Assembly: GCA_003241785.1 (NCBI GenBank)
Contig: QFPW01000017.1
Coordinates: 1-64,000 of the forward strand
Length of the DNA stretch: 64,000 bases
DNA from: Rhodovulum sulfidophilum
GTDB lineage: Bacteria; Pseudomonadota; Alphaproteobacteria; Rhodobacterales; Rhodobacteraceae
Direction of reading: 5' to 3'
Below are positions 25,653 to 34,711 of the stretch, in pieces (position 1 is the stretch's first letter; each line of letters begins with the position of its first letter). Below the pieces are notes generated by a model. That model did no database searches, was not told the origin of the DNA, and was given only the letters and a program-made list of their open reading frames with translations. Both the position numbers and the translations under genes were made by a program.

Positions 25653-27032
25653 TCAGGCGCGGGGCACGTAGCGGTCGCGGCGGAGGAACTCCCCCTCCCC
25701 CGGCGTGCCGATGTATTCCCGGTCGCGCACGATCTGCCTGCCGCGCAGCAGCACGTCGCGCGGCAGGCCCTTCACCGCGTGGCCCTCGTAGGAGGAATAG
25801 TCCATCGCGTTGTTCATCGCGCTCTGGGTGATGGTGAACTCCGCCTCCGGATCCCAGATCACGATATCCGCGTCCGAGCCGACGGCGATCGTGCCCTTCT
25901 TCGGGAACATGCCGAAGACCCGCGCTGGCCGGGTCGCCACCAGGTCGACGAATTCGGTGAGCGAGATCCGGCCCTCGTTCACGCCCTGATAGACCATCAT
26001 CAGCCGCTCCTCGACGCCCGGCGCCCCGTTCGGGATCTTGCGGAAGTCATCCTTACCCTTGTCCTTGTGGCCCTTGAAGAGCCAGGAGCAATGGTCCGAG
26101 GAGACCGTCTCCAGCACCCGGTTCGCGAGCGCGTCCCACAGGACCTCCTGGTCCTCGACCGTGCGCGCCGGCGGGGTGAAGACGAATTTCGCCCCCTCGA
26201 AGTCGGGCCGGGCGAGGTCTTCCTTGGTGAGGTAGAGATACTGGGTGCAGGTCTCGGCCATCGCGTCGACGCCGCGGCGCTTGGCGCGGATGAGCTCGTC
26301 GAGCGCGTCGGCGCAGGTCAGGTGCACGACGTAGATCGAGGTGCCGACGATCTCGGCCAGCGCGATCGCGCGCGCGGTCGCCTCGGATTCGACGCGCGGC
26401 GGCCGGCTCAGCGCGTGGTAATAGGGCTCGGTCTTGCCCTCGGCCACGAACTTGTCGCGCAGGTAGTCGGCCGCGTCGCCGTTCTCGGCATGGACCATGA
26501 CGAGCGCCCCGGAGCGCTTGGCCTGGTCGAGCGCTTTCAGCAGCGTCACGTCGTCGATCATGTTCATGCCGCGATAGGCCATGAAGAGCTTGAACGAGGT
26601 GATGCCCTTCTCCGGCAGCGTGCCGAGCTCCTCGAAGACCGCGTCGTTCATGTCGACGATGATGATGTGGTAGCCGTAGTCGACCGCCGCCTTGTCCGCC
26701 GCCTTGGAATCCCAGTTGGCGATCGCGTCGGCCAGGCTCTGGCCATGCTGCTGCGCGCAGAAGTCGACCACCGTCGTCGTGCCGCCACAGGCCGCGGCGA
26801 TGGTGCCGGTCTCGAAATTGTCGGCCGACTGGGTGTTGAAGTCGGTCGAATCGAGATGGGTGTGCACGTCGATGCCGCCCGGCATCACGAAGCAGCCGGC
26901 CGCGTCGATCTCCGGCAGGTCCGCCGCGAACGCCCCGCCGATCTGGGCGATTCGGCCGTCGGCGATTCCGATGTCGGCTTTCGACACACCGCTCGCGGTC
27001 ACCACCGTTCCGTTGCGGACGACAAGATCCAT
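25653..27032 (-). CDS. D-hydantoinase / dihydropyrimidinase
   Basis: This 459-residue binuclear-metal cyclic amidohydrolase opens 5-substituted hydantoins or dihydropyrimidines to N-carbamoyl (D-)amino acids. All metal ligands are visible: His57 and His59 (VHTH), carboxylated Lys148 (FKLFMAY), His181 (VMVHAENG), His237 (VVHLT) and Asp313 (SSDHCS). Tyr153, which orients substrate, is also kept. ATG 27032 has an AGGAG upstream. It diverges from the second IclR gene, and an IclR-type operator lies between them. The partner enzymes are racemase and D-carbamoylase in the operon 28378-39524. Confidence 0.95.
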   Translation of the reverse strand: MDLVVRNGTVVTASGVSKADIGIADGRIAQIGGAFAADLPEIDAAGCFVMPGGIDVHTHLDSTDFNTQSADNFETGTIAAACGGTTTVVDFCAQQHGQSLADAIANWDSKAADKAAVDYGYHIIIVDMNDAVFEELGTLPEKGITSFKLFMAYRGMNMIDDVTLLKALDQAKRSGALVMVHAENGDAADYLRDKFVAEGKTEPYYHALSRPPRVESEATARAIALAEIVGTSIYVVHLTCADALDELIRAKRRGVDAMAETCTQYLYLTKEDLARPDFEGAKFVFTPPARTVEDQEVLWDALANRVLETVSSDHCSWLFKGHKDKGKDDFRKIPNGAPGVEERLMMVYQGVNEGRISLTEFVDLVATRPARVFGMFPKKGTIAVGSDADIVIWDPEAEFTITQSAMNNAMDYSSYEGHAVKGLPRDVLLRGRQIVRDREYIGTPGEGEFLRRDRYVPRA

Positions 27033-27100
27033 GGGCTGCTCCTGTGGGCTGAGGGGTTTGGTCCGGACGCGCCCGCGCCGGTCGCGCGCGCGGTCCAAAC

Positions 27101-27118
27101 GTACTCTATGGAGAACAT
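27101..27118. promoter_or_regulatory. Candidate IclR operator, site B
   Basis: GTACTC (27101-27106), six bases, then GAACAT (27113-27118). Eleven of the twelve half-site bases equal site A at the same spacing. The following GTTCCGTGGAA adds a second small palindrome. The site lies between the divergent D-hydantoinase and IclR genes. Confidence 0.6.
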
Positions 27119-27252
27119 CGTTCCGTGGAAGGATTGATTGAGCGGGCGAGACGCGTCAAGAGGGTATGGATCGCGGACGGCGCCGCGACGAGACTTGACA
27201 CGGCGGGACCATCGGGCTCGCCTTTCAGAGGCGGATCGGGACAGGAGCGCGC

Positions 27253-28185
27253 ATGGCGGAGGAAGACGGGCCAGAAGACGGGCCGGAGGATGGCCTGCCC
27301 GGGCTCTATCGCTCGCAGCTGCGACGCGAGGGCAACCGCTGGCAGCTGGTCGCCGAGGACCAGGCGCTGCCGCGCACCGAGCCGCCGGGGATCGTGCCCG
27401 CGCTCGAGAACGCGATCTCGATCCTCGACTACATCAACCGGACCCCGCCGCATGTCGCGACCCTGGCCGAGATCTCTTCGACCCTCGCCATTTCCAAGAG
27501 CCATTGCCACAATATCCTGAAAACACTGACGCATTTCGGCTGGCTCAGGTTCGACGGCCGCCTCAAGACCTATGAGCTCGGCTCCGGGATCATCGCGGCG
27601 GCCTCCTCGCTGCACGGCGGCTTCGTGCTCGACCGGATCCGGGCGGAGCTGACCCAGCTCGTGCTGCGAATCGGTATTCCGGCGGTGCTGGCCCAGCCGC
27701 TTCCGGATGACAGCTTCGTCGTGGTCGAGAAATTCAACCTGCCGAACGCGATGGAGGTCTCCTTTTCGATAGGCCACCATTTCCCGAGAGATTCCACGGC
27801 GAATTCAAGGGCATACCTCGCCTGGCAGCCCGAGGAGAAAATCGAGGCCTGGATGCGCGCCTGGGCGCCGGTGCGCTACACGCGCGCGACGCTCCTGAGC
27901 GAGGAGGAGGTCCGGCGCGAGATCGCGGCGACCCGCCGGCGCGGCTATGCCCGCAGCGCCGCCGAGTTCACCGAGGGGCTGATGGCGCTCGGCATGCCGA
28001 TTTTCGACAAGCGCGGCGAGGTCGCCTATGTCTTCACCTGCTCCGGTCTCATGACGAGCATGGCGCCGCGCGAACCGGTGCTGGCGCATGAGATCATGCA
28101 CGCGGCGGCGGCGATCAACGCGGCCGTCATGGCCCGCGTTCCGGCCGGATTCCCGCTCGGGCCGGGGAACCGCGCGGTCGGCTGA
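27253..28185 (+). CDS. IclR-family transcriptional regulator 2
   Basis: This 310-residue regulator has a winged helix near residues 70-130 (TLAEISSTLAISKSHCHNIL, then KTLTHFGWLRF) and an IclR effector domain (SFVVVEKFNLP, and GYARSAAEFTEGLMALGMPIFD). It is a paralogue of the regulator at 15213, sharing the SKSHCH recognition helix. ATG 27253 is preceded by an ACAGGAG-type ribosome binding site. Placed between the D-hydantoinase gene and the livK/hyu operon, it probably controls both and itself. Its effector is likely a hydantoin or N-carbamoyl amino acid; that is inference. Confidence 0.9.
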   Translation: MAEEDGPEDGPEDGLPGLYRSQLRREGNRWQLVAEDQALPRTEPPGIVPALENAISILDYINRTPPHVATLAEISSTLAISKSHCHNILKTLTHFGWLRFDGRLKTYELGSGIIAAASSLHGGFVLDRIRAELTQLVLRIGIPAVLAQPLPDDSFVVVEKFNLPNAMEVSFSIGHHFPRDSTANSRAYLAWQPEEKIEAWMRAWAPVRYTRATLLSEEEVRREIAATRRRGYARSAAEFTEGLMALGMPIFDKRGEVAYVFTCSGLMTSMAPREPVLAHEIMHAAAAINAAVMARVPAGFPLGPGNRAVG

Positions 28186-28319
28186 CCCGCGCGCTGCGCG
28201 ACATTTGAGCAGCGCTGCCTGTCCGCCGCACAATTTTCGCACCCCATGGCCCATCGCCGCTCGACGCGATTGACAGCGCGCCGATCGCATCCGCAGCATC
28301 ATGCTGTATCGAGGATATC

Positions 28320-28337
28320 GTTCCACATAAAGAACAC
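28320..28337. promoter_or_regulatory. Candidate IclR operator, site C
   Basis: GTTCCA (28320-28325), six bases, then GAACAC (28332-28337) follows the same half-site and spacing rule as sites A and B. It lies 40 bp before the livK-like ATG. A TTGACA occurs at 28270-28275 but I see no good -10 partner. Confidence 0.5.
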
Positions 28338-28377
28338 TATCCCGGCGACACACCGTTCAGAACATGGGGGCAGACAG

Positions 28378-29580
28378 ATGACGACGACCCGCCGCACTAT
28401 CCTGAAGGGCGCCGGCGCGCTGACGCTGGCGAGCGCGATCGGCGCGCCGCTGCGCGTGCGCGCCGAGGGCAAGATCCTGAAGATCGGCCAGCTCGGCGTG
28501 ATGAGCGGCCCCGAGGCTTCCTGGGGCCTCGTGAACAAGTATTCCGCGATGGCGACGGCGGAGATGTACAACGCCAAGGGCGGCGTCGAGATCGACGGCG
28601 AGCTCTACCGGATCGAGATCGTCTCGGTCGACGACCGCAACGACCCCAAGCTCACCGTCTCGGGCGCCGAGCGCCTGACCGGCGAGGAGGGCGTGCGCTA
28701 CTTCATCGGCCCGAACATGGACACGACGGCCACCTCCGTCCGCCCGATCGCCGAGAAGAACAAGGCGATGTACATTCCCTACGCCTTCGATCGCTCGCTC
28801 TATACCGCGCCGGCGAGCAACGCGATCCTCGGAATGATCGCGAGCTATCAGGTGGCGCCGGTCATGTACAAGATCCTCAAGGACGAGCGCGACGTGAAGA
28901 AGGTCGCCTTCCTGGCCCGCAACGATTCCGACGGCCTGCTGCAGCGCGACGAGGGCGTGAAGGTCGCCGAGGGCATCGGGCTCGAGGTCGTGGCGCAGGA
29001 TACCTACGAGCCGAGCGTCACCGACTTCTTCCCGATCGTCGCGAACATCGTCGCCCTGAACCCCGACCTGATCGTCATGTCGGCCGTGGCGCCCGCGCAC
29101 TGCCCGCAGATCATGCGCTCGGCCCGCGAGATGGGCTATACCGGGCTCTTCTCCTCGGAGGCGGCGCAGGACATCAAGATCATCCGCGAGGTCGCGGGCG
29201 AATACGGCGACGGGCTCGTCTCGATCGGCGGCGCCTCGACGCCCGAGATCCGCTCGCCCTACATGGAAGAGTTCATCGAGAAGTACAACGCCGTGGCCGG
29301 CGAGTGGAACGACGAGGCCGGCACCAAGGCCTACGCGCTCGAGATGATCCTGATGACGCTGCAGAAGACCGGCGCCGCCGGGATCGGCGACATCGCGCTC
29401 TTCCAGAAGGCGATCGACGATTTCTCGGTCAAGAACCCGTTCCTGAAGGAGGATACGGCGCTCACCTACGTCGGCCTGGCCGACTTCGGCCAGAAGCGGC
29501 AGATCGGCGTGCCGATGGTCATCACCGAGACCAAGGGCGGCGAGTTCACCACGCTCTCGATCGGCAGCGTCGCCTCCTGA
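28378..29580 (+). CDS. LIV-type ABC importer binding protein 1
   Basis: This 400-residue periplasmic binding protein belongs to the branched-chain amino acid (LivK/UrtA) type. An N-terminal signal with a twin-arginine-like start (TTRRTILKG) and cut near RVRAEG is visible. The mature protein starts ILKIGQLGVMSGPEASWG. It is the first gene of the run livK-H-M-G-F, D-carbamoylase, racemase, hyuA, hyuB and a reductase. The ligand is probably a hydantoin, a ureido acid or an amide. A strong hairpin follows its stop codon. Confidence 0.92.
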   Translation: MTTTRRTILKGAGALTLASAIGAPLRVRAEGKILKIGQLGVMSGPEASWGLVNKYSAMATAEMYNAKGGVEIDGELYRIEIVSVDDRNDPKLTVSGAERLTGEEGVRYFIGPNMDTTATSVRPIAEKNKAMYIPYAFDRSLYTAPASNAILGMIASYQVAPVMYKILKDERDVKKVAFLARNDSDGLLQRDEGVKVAEGIGLEVVAQDTYEPSVTDFFPIVANIVALNPDLIVMSAVAPAHCPQIMRSAREMGYTGLFSSEAAQDIKIIREVAGEYGDGLVSIGGASTPEIRSPYMEEFIEKYNAVAGEWNDEAGTKAYALEMILMTLQKTGAAGIGDIALFQKAIDDFSVKNPFLKEDTALTYVGLADFGQKRQIGVPMVITETKGGEFTTLSIGSVAS

Positions 29581-29585
29581 TCCCC

Positions 29586-29618
29586 GCGCCGGGGCGGGCC
29601 CTCGCCCCGCCCCGGCGC
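29586..29618 (+). repeat. Strong hairpin after the livK-like gene
   Basis: A perfect 13-bp, almost pure G+C stem (29586-29598 with 29606-29618) and 7-base loop begins 5 bp after the stop codon. No T-tract follows. It probably protects the binding-protein mRNA or attenuates downstream expression. Confidence 0.75.
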
Positions 29619-29622
29619 CTCC

Positions 29623-29660
29623 CCGCAGCCGCCCTCCGCAGCCGCCCCCCGCAGCCGCCC
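29623..29660 (+). repeat. Three tandem 13-bp repeats
   Basis: CCGCAGCCGCCC occurs at 29623, 29636 and 29649, an exact period of 13. The array ends 11 bp before the livH-like ATG. Confidence 0.75.
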
Positions 29661-29671
29661 ATCGGGACCGC

Positions 29672-30532
29672 ATGGAACAGATCCTCGTCAACGGCGCGAT
29701 CCTCGCCGCCAACTACGCGCTGATCGCCCTCGGCATCACGCTCATCTTCAGCATCATGAACGTGCTGAACTTCGCCCACGGGCAGATGTTCATGTTCGGC
29801 GGGCTGATCGTCTACTGGGCCGTTTCCGAGCTCGGCCTGCCCTACGCGGTCGGGCTCGCGGCGGCGGCGGTCGCGGTCGGGCTGATCGGCATGGCCTTCG
29901 AGGTCGTGTTCTTCCGCAGGGTGATGCGCAATTCGACGCGCGAGGAGAACACGATGCTGCTCGCGGTCGGCACCGCGCTCCTGCTCGAGAACGTGGCGCT
30001 CTGGCTCTTCGGCGAGAAGCAGCGCGGCATTCCGCCGATCGTCACCGGCGTCTACCGGATCGGCGACGCCTTCCTGCCGGCGAACCGCGCGCTCGTCTTC
30101 GGGATCTCGCTGGTGCTCATCGTCGCGATCCTGCTCTTCGTCACCTATTCGAAGACCGGCCGCGCGATGCGCGCGCTGGCGCAGGACCGGACCGCGACGC
30201 TCCTGATGGGCGTCGACACGGCGCGGATCTCGACGCTCGGCTTCGGCCTCGGGGCGGCGCTCGCGGGGATCGCCGGCGGCCTGCTGATCACCGTTTCCGG
30301 CGTCAACGCGGGCATCGGCACCGCGATCTCGACCAAGGCCTTCATCATGATCATGATCGGCGGCGCCGGCGTCGTCTCGGGCGCGCTGCTCGGCGCGGTG
30401 GCGCTCGGCTTCATCGAGGCCTTCGGCTACGCCTACCTGCCCGGCTCCCTCACCTACCTGATGATCTTCGTGGCGCTGATCCTCTTCCTGCTGATCCGGC
30501 CGCAGGGGATCATGGGCAAGCCCTGGGGCTGA
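29672..30532 (+). CDS. LIV-type ABC importer permease LivH-like 1
   Basis: This 286-residue inner-membrane permease of the LivH family has about eight membrane helices. The family motif NFAHGQMFMFGG near residue 30 and a GGAGVVSGALLGA segment near residue 230 are present. It pairs with the LivM-like protein encoded 3 bp downstream. Confidence 0.93.
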   Translation: MEQILVNGAILAANYALIALGITLIFSIMNVLNFAHGQMFMFGGLIVYWAVSELGLPYAVGLAAAAVAVGLIGMAFEVVFFRRVMRNSTREENTMLLAVGTALLLENVALWLFGEKQRGIPPIVTGVYRIGDAFLPANRALVFGISLVLIVAILLFVTYSKTGRAMRALAQDRTATLLMGVDTARISTLGFGLGAALAGIAGGLLITVSGVNAGIGTAISTKAFIMIMIGGAGVVSGALLGAVALGFIEAFGYAYLPGSLTYLMIFVALILFLLIRPQGIMGKPWG

Positions 30533-30535
30533 ACC

Positions 30536-31513
30536 ATGGCGCAGATCGACACCTCCCCGACCGCCGCCGCCCAGCCGCCCGCCCGGAGCGGAGCCGGCCG
30601 GTTCCTCCTCGTCTTCGCGCCGCTCGCGGCCCTGCTCCTGATCGGCGTGCCGCTCCTTCTCGGCGGCATGCCCTACTGGCTCAACGTCGTCACCAACGCC
30701 TGCCTGCTCTCCTTTGGCAGCCTCGGCGTCTGGCTCACCTTCTCGATCGGCCGGGTGAACATCGCCCAGGGCGCCTTCGCGCTGATCGGCGGCTATACCG
30801 TCGGGCTGCTCACCACCGCGCTCGGCCTCTCATTCTGGGTGGCGCTGCCGCTCGCCGGGCTCTTCGCGGCCGTGATCGGCTTCGTGATCGGCTGGCCGCT
30901 CCTCAGGCTGCGCGGCATCTATTTCGCGATGGTGACGCTCAGCCTGACCGAGGCGGTGCGGCTCGTCTTCCTCAACATCGGCAATCTCGGCGGCGCGGGC
31001 AGCGTCACCAACATCCCGACCCCGCCGGGGATCGACAGCCCGATGGACTTCTACCTCTTCGCCGCCGTCCTGCTCCTCGTCGGCTACGCCGGGATCTGGC
31101 GGCTGCAGGAAAGCCGGATCGGCGGCGTCTTCCGCTCGATGCGGCAGAACGAGGAGCTGGCCTCCTCGATCGGCATCGACGTGGCGCTCTACCGCGCGAT
31201 GGCCTTCACGATCTGCTGCTTCATGGGCGGGATCGCCGGCGGCGCCTTCGCGAGCCTGCAGCAGAACGTCTATCCCCAGACCTACACCGTCTCGGACTCG
31301 ATCAACTTCATGCTCTACTGCTTCCTCGGCGGGCTCGAATTCGTGCTCGGCCCGATCGTCGGCACCTTCGCGCTCGTGATCGCCTTCGAGCTCCTGCGCG
31401 CGATCCAGGAATACCAGGCGCTGCTCTACGGCATCCTGATGATCGTCGTGATGCTGTTCCTGCCGAACGGCCTCCTCAGCCTGCGCCGCCTGTTCGGGGG
31501 GCGCGACGCATGA
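30536..31513 (+). CDS. LIV-type ABC importer permease LivM-like 1
   Basis: This 325-residue inner-membrane permease of the LivM family has multiple membrane helices, the NIAQGAFALIGGYT segment and the C-terminal LLSLRRLFGGRDA. It overlaps the start of the ATPase gene (ATGA). Confidence 0.93.
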   Translation: MAQIDTSPTAAAQPPARSGAGRFLLVFAPLAALLLIGVPLLLGGMPYWLNVVTNACLLSFGSLGVWLTFSIGRVNIAQGAFALIGGYTVGLLTTALGLSFWVALPLAGLFAAVIGFVIGWPLLRLRGIYFAMVTLSLTEAVRLVFLNIGNLGGAGSVTNIPTPPGIDSPMDFYLFAAVLLLVGYAGIWRLQESRIGGVFRSMRQNEELASSIGIDVALYRAMAFTICCFMGGIAGGAFASLQQNVYPQTYTVSDSINFMLYCFLGGLEFVLGPIVGTFALVIAFELLRAIQEYQALLYGILMIVVMLFLPNGLLSLRRLFGGRDA

Positions 31514-32286
31514 GCCTCCTGGAAGTCGAGGGCCTGACCAAGCAGTTCGGCGGCCTGACCGCCGTCAACGACGTGAGCTTCGTCGTCGAGCAGGGCCAGA
31601 TCTGCTCGGTGATCGGCCCGAACGGCGCGGGAAAGTCCACGCTCTTCAAGCTCATCTCCTCCTTCCTCGCCCCGACGGCGGGCCGGGTCCGCTTCGACGG
31701 CCGGCAGGTCAGCGGGCTGAAGCCGCACAAGGTGGCGCGGATGGGGGTGGTGCGGACCTTTCAGGAGACCACGGTCTTCAAGGAGATGACCGCGCTCGAG
31801 AACGTGATCGTCGCCCACCAGCTCGGCCTGACGGCCGGCCCGCTCGGGATCTTCGCGGGCTCCCGCCGGGCGCGCGCGGACACGCTCCGCATCCGCGACA
31901 GCGCGGCCGAGATCCTCGACTATCTCGGCCTCGGCCACGTCAAGGACGAGACGGCGGTCAACCTGCCGCACGGCTACCTGCGCGCGCTCGGCATCGCGAT
32001 CGCCATGGCGGCGCGGCCGCGGCTCCTGCTGCTCGACGAGCCCTTCGCCGGCATGAACCCCGACGAGACCGACCGCGCGATGGAGATGGTCCAGGGCATC
32101 CGGAAGCGCGGCATCACCGTGCTGCTGGTCGAGCACGACATGCGCGCGGTGATGCGGATCTCGGACTGGATCGTCGTCATCTCCTTTGGATCAAAAATCG
32201 CCGAGGGCAGGCCCGAGGCGATCCGCGCCGACGAGGCGGTGATCGCCGCCTATCTCGGCGAGGACGACGCGGAGCTGGGGCATTGA
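31510..32286 (+). CDS. LIV-type ABC importer ATPase LivG-like 1
   Basis: This 258-residue ATP-binding subunit has Walker A (GPNGAGKST), Walker B (LLLLDEPFAGMNP) and switch His (LVEHDMRAV). The signature motif is LPHGYLRA where LivG proteins usually carry an LSYGQQR-like sequence, so it is somewhat degenerate. Its last bases encode the TTG start of the LivF-like gene. Confidence 0.92.
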   Translation: MSLLEVEGLTKQFGGLTAVNDVSFVVEQGQICSVIGPNGAGKSTLFKLISSFLAPTAGRVRFDGRQVSGLKPHKVARMGVVRTFQETTVFKEMTALENVIVAHQLGLTAGPLGIFAGSRRARADTLRIRDSAAEILDYLGLGHVKDETAVNLPHGYLRALGIAIAMAARPRLLLLDEPFAGMNPDETDRAMEMVQGIRKRGITVLLVEHDMRAVMRISDWIVVISFGSKIAEGRPEAIRADEAVIAAYLGEDDAELGH

Positions 32287-33002
32287 GCACACGCTATTTC
32301 GAAGCCCGCGACCTCACCGTCTCCTATGACAAGGTGGCCGCGATCCGCGACGTCTCGATCGGCTTCGACAAAGGCCAGATCGTGGCGCTCATCGGCGCGA
32401 ACGGCGCCGGCAAGTCGACCACGCTGCGCGCCATCACCGGGCTGAAGCGCCCCGGCCGCGGCGAGATCTGGTTCGAGGGCGAGCGGATCGACCAGATCGC
32501 CCCGGCGAAGCTGGTCGAGCGCGGCATCGCCATGGTGCCGGAGGGGCGCCGCGTCTTCCCGCACATGAGCGTGCGCGACAACCTGCTGATGGGCGCGCAT
32601 ACCCGCAAGGACAAGGCCGGGGTCGCCTCCGATCTCGAGCGCATCCTGACGCGCTTCCCGCGGCTGCGCGAGCGGCTGCGGCAGAACGCGGGCACGCTCT
32701 CGGGCGGCGAGCAGGAGATGCTGGTGATCGGCCGCGCGCTGATGACCAAGCCCCGGCTCCTGCTCCTCGACGAGCCCTCGCTCGGGCTCGCGCCGCTCGT
32801 GGTGCGCGACATCGCGCGGCTCATCCTCGAGATCAACCGCGACGAGGGCGTGAGCGTGATCCTCGTCGAGCAGAACTCGCGCATGGCGCTCCGGATCAGC
32901 CAGTACGCCTATGTGCTCGAAACCGGGCGGATCGGCCTCGAGGGCGCCTCGGCCGAGCTGCTCGACAACGCCCATGTCCGGGCGCTCTACCTCGGCGGGT
33001 GA
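32283..33002 (+). CDS. LIV-type ABC importer ATPase LivF-like 1
   Basis: This 239-residue ATP-binding subunit has Walker A (GANGAGKST), canonical signature (LSGGEQEM) and Walker B (LLLLDEPSLGLAP). The start is TTG 32283, overlapping the LivG stop; no in-frame ATG fits, and a GGAG lies just upstream. It completes the importer 28378-33002. Confidence 0.92.
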   Translation: MSTRYFEARDLTVSYDKVAAIRDVSIGFDKGQIVALIGANGAGKSTTLRAITGLKRPGRGEIWFEGERIDQIAPAKLVERGIAMVPEGRRVFPHMSVRDNLLMGAHTRKDKAGVASDLERILTRFPRLRERLRQNAGTLSGGEQEMLVIGRALMTKPRLLLLDEPSLGLAPLVVRDIARLILEINRDEGVSVILVEQNSRMALRISQYAYVLETGRIGLEGASAELLDNAHVRALYLGG

Positions 33003-33032
33003 CGCCCGCGCGATCGACCGAAGGGACGGAAG

Positions 33033-33971
33033 ATGACAAGGAAACTGAACCTCGCCGTGGCGCAGCTCGGGCCGATCGCCCGCGCCGAGACCCGGGAGCA
33101 GGTGGTGAAGCGGCTGCTCGCGATGCTGCGCGAGGCGGCGGGCCGGGGCGCGACCTTCGTGGTCTTCCCCGAGACCGCGCTCACCACCTTCTTCCCGCGC
33201 TGGTTCTTCGAGGACCAGGCCGAGATCGACGCCTGGTTCGAGACCGAGATGCCGAACGCGGCGACCCTGCCCCTCTTCGAGGCGGCGGCCGAGCTCGGCG
33301 TCGGCTTCAACCTCGGCTACGCCGAGCTCACCACCGAGAATGGCCGGGTCCGGCATTTCAACACCTCGATCCTCGTCGACACCAAGGGGCGGATCGTCGG
33401 CAAGTACCGCAAGGTCCACCTGCCGGGCCACGCGGAATACGAGGCCTACCGGCCGTGGCAGCATCTCGAGAAGCGCTATTTCGAGCCCGGCGACCTCGGC
33501 TTCCCGGTCTATGAGATGGATGGCGCGCGGGTCGGCATGTTCATCTGCAACGACCGTCGCTGGCCCGAGACCTGGCGGGTGATGGGGCTGAGGGGCGCCG
33601 AGATCATCTGCGGCGGCTTCAACACGCCGACGCACAACCCGCCGGTGCCGCAGCACGACCACCTCAACTCGTTCCACCACCTGCTCTCGATGCAGGCGGG
33701 CTCGTACCAGAACGGCGTCTGGGGCGCGGCGGCGGCCAAGGCGGGGATGGAGGAAGGCTCGATGCTGCTCGGCCATTCCTGCGTCTGCGCGCCCACCGGC
33801 GAGATCGTGGCGCTCTCCTCGACGCTCGGCGACGAGGTGATCACGGCGGTCTGCGACCTCGACGCCTGCCGGCACATCCGCGACGAGATCTTCGACTTCA
33901 AGCGCCACCGCCAGCCCCGGCACTACGGGCTGATCTCCGAGGTCGAGGCCGAGCCGGTGACCGCCGGATGA
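33033..33971 (+). CDS. N-carbamoyl-D-amino-acid hydrolase (D-carbamoylase)
   Basis: This 312-residue nitrilase-superfamily enzyme converts N-carbamoyl-D-amino acids to D-amino acids, CO2 and NH3. The catalytic triad falls at the positions known from Agrobacterium D-carbamoylase: Glu47 (FPETALTTFFPRW), Lys127 (KYRKVHLPG) and Cys172 (FICNDRRWPE). Long stretches such as TPTHNPPVPQHDHL are characteristic of that enzyme rather than of nitrilases in general. It works after the D-hydantoinase at 25653, and its stop overlaps the racemase start. Confidence 0.95.
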   Translation: MTRKLNLAVAQLGPIARAETREQVVKRLLAMLREAAGRGATFVVFPETALTTFFPRWFFEDQAEIDAWFETEMPNAATLPLFEAAAELGVGFNLGYAELTTENGRVRHFNTSILVDTKGRIVGKYRKVHLPGHAEYEAYRPWQHLEKRYFEPGDLGFPVYEMDGARVGMFICNDRRWPETWRVMGLRGAEIICGGFNTPTHNPPVPQHDHLNSFHHLLSMQAGSYQNGVWGAAAAKAGMEEGSMLLGHSCVCAPTGEIVALSSTLGDEVITAVCDLDACRHIRDEIFDFKRHRQPRHYGLISEVEAEPVTAG

Positions 33972-34702
33972 AGATCAAGGTCATCAACCCCAACACCACC
34001 TGGTCGATGACCGAGAAGATCGGCGCCGCCGCCCGCGCGGTCGCGGCGCCGGGGACCGAGATCGTCGCGGTCTCGCCCGCGATGGGCCCGGTCTCGATCG
34101 AGGGCTTCTACGACGAGGCCTTCGCCGCCGTCGGGGTGATCGACGAGGTGCGCAAGGGCGAGGCCGAGGGCTGCGACGGCTATGTGATCGCCTGTTTCGG
34201 CGATCCCGGCCTCGCCGCGGCGCGCGAGGTGGCCTCGGGACCGGTCGTCGGCATCGCCGAAGCCGCGATGCACGCGGCGAGCCTGACCGGCACCGGCTTC
34301 TCGATCGTCTCGATGCTCGAACGCTCGCGCGCGACGATGGAGCATCTCGTCCACGCCTACGGGATGCACCACCGCTGCCGCTCGATCCGGATGACCGATA
34401 TCCCGGTGCTCGACCTCGAGGAGGAGGGCTCGAACGCGCAGGCGGTGGTGATCGCGGCCTGCCGCGCGGCGATCGAGGAGGACCACGCGGATTGCGTGCT
34501 GCTCGGTTGCGGTGGCATGTCGGATCTGATGAAGAAGGTCACGGCCGAGATCGGCGCCCCGGCCATCGACGGGGTTTCCGCGGGCGTGAAGCTGGTCGAG
34601 GCGCTGGTCGGGCTCGGGCTCGGCACCTCGAAGCGGCAGGGCTACGCCCGGCCGCTCCCGAAGGAATATGTCGGCGCCTTTAGCGATTACGCGCCGAAGT
34701 AA
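33968..34702 (+). CDS. hyuE: Hydantoin racemase (Asp/Glu racemase family)
   Basis: This 244-residue cofactor-free racemase has the two catalytic cysteines at Cys76 (ACFGDPGL) and Cys181 (LLGCGGM). These are the positions described for hydantoin racemases. The N-terminus KVINPNTTWSMTE is typical. It would interconvert L- and D-5-substituted hydantoins so that the D-specific enzymes can use all of the substrate. It overlaps the D-carbamoylase gene by four bases. Confidence 0.93.
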   Translation: MKIKVINPNTTWSMTEKIGAAARAVAAPGTEIVAVSPAMGPVSIEGFYDEAFAAVGVIDEVRKGEAEGCDGYVIACFGDPGLAAAREVASGPVVGIAEAAMHAASLTGTGFSIVSMLERSRATMEHLVHAYGMHHRCRSIRMTDIPVLDLEEEGSNAQAVVIAACRAAIEEDHADCVLLGCGGMSDLMKKVTAEIGAPAIDGVSAGVKLVEALVGLGLGTSKRQGYARPLPKEYVGAFSDYAPK

Positions 34703-34711
34703 GGGAAGAAC

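Noticed and set aside
24405..27032. Hydantoinase and flavoprotein genes as a mobile cassette
   Set aside because: No integrase, inverted repeats or target duplications flank them, and base composition matches the surroundings.
27195..27200. TTGACA upstream of the second IclR gene as a promoter
   Set aside because: No -10-like hexamer is found 16-18 bp downstream; the following sequence is G+C-rich.
29623..29660. Short repeats as a CRISPR array
   Set aside because: Units are 13 bp, directly tandem with one-base gaps and without spacers. No cas gene is present.
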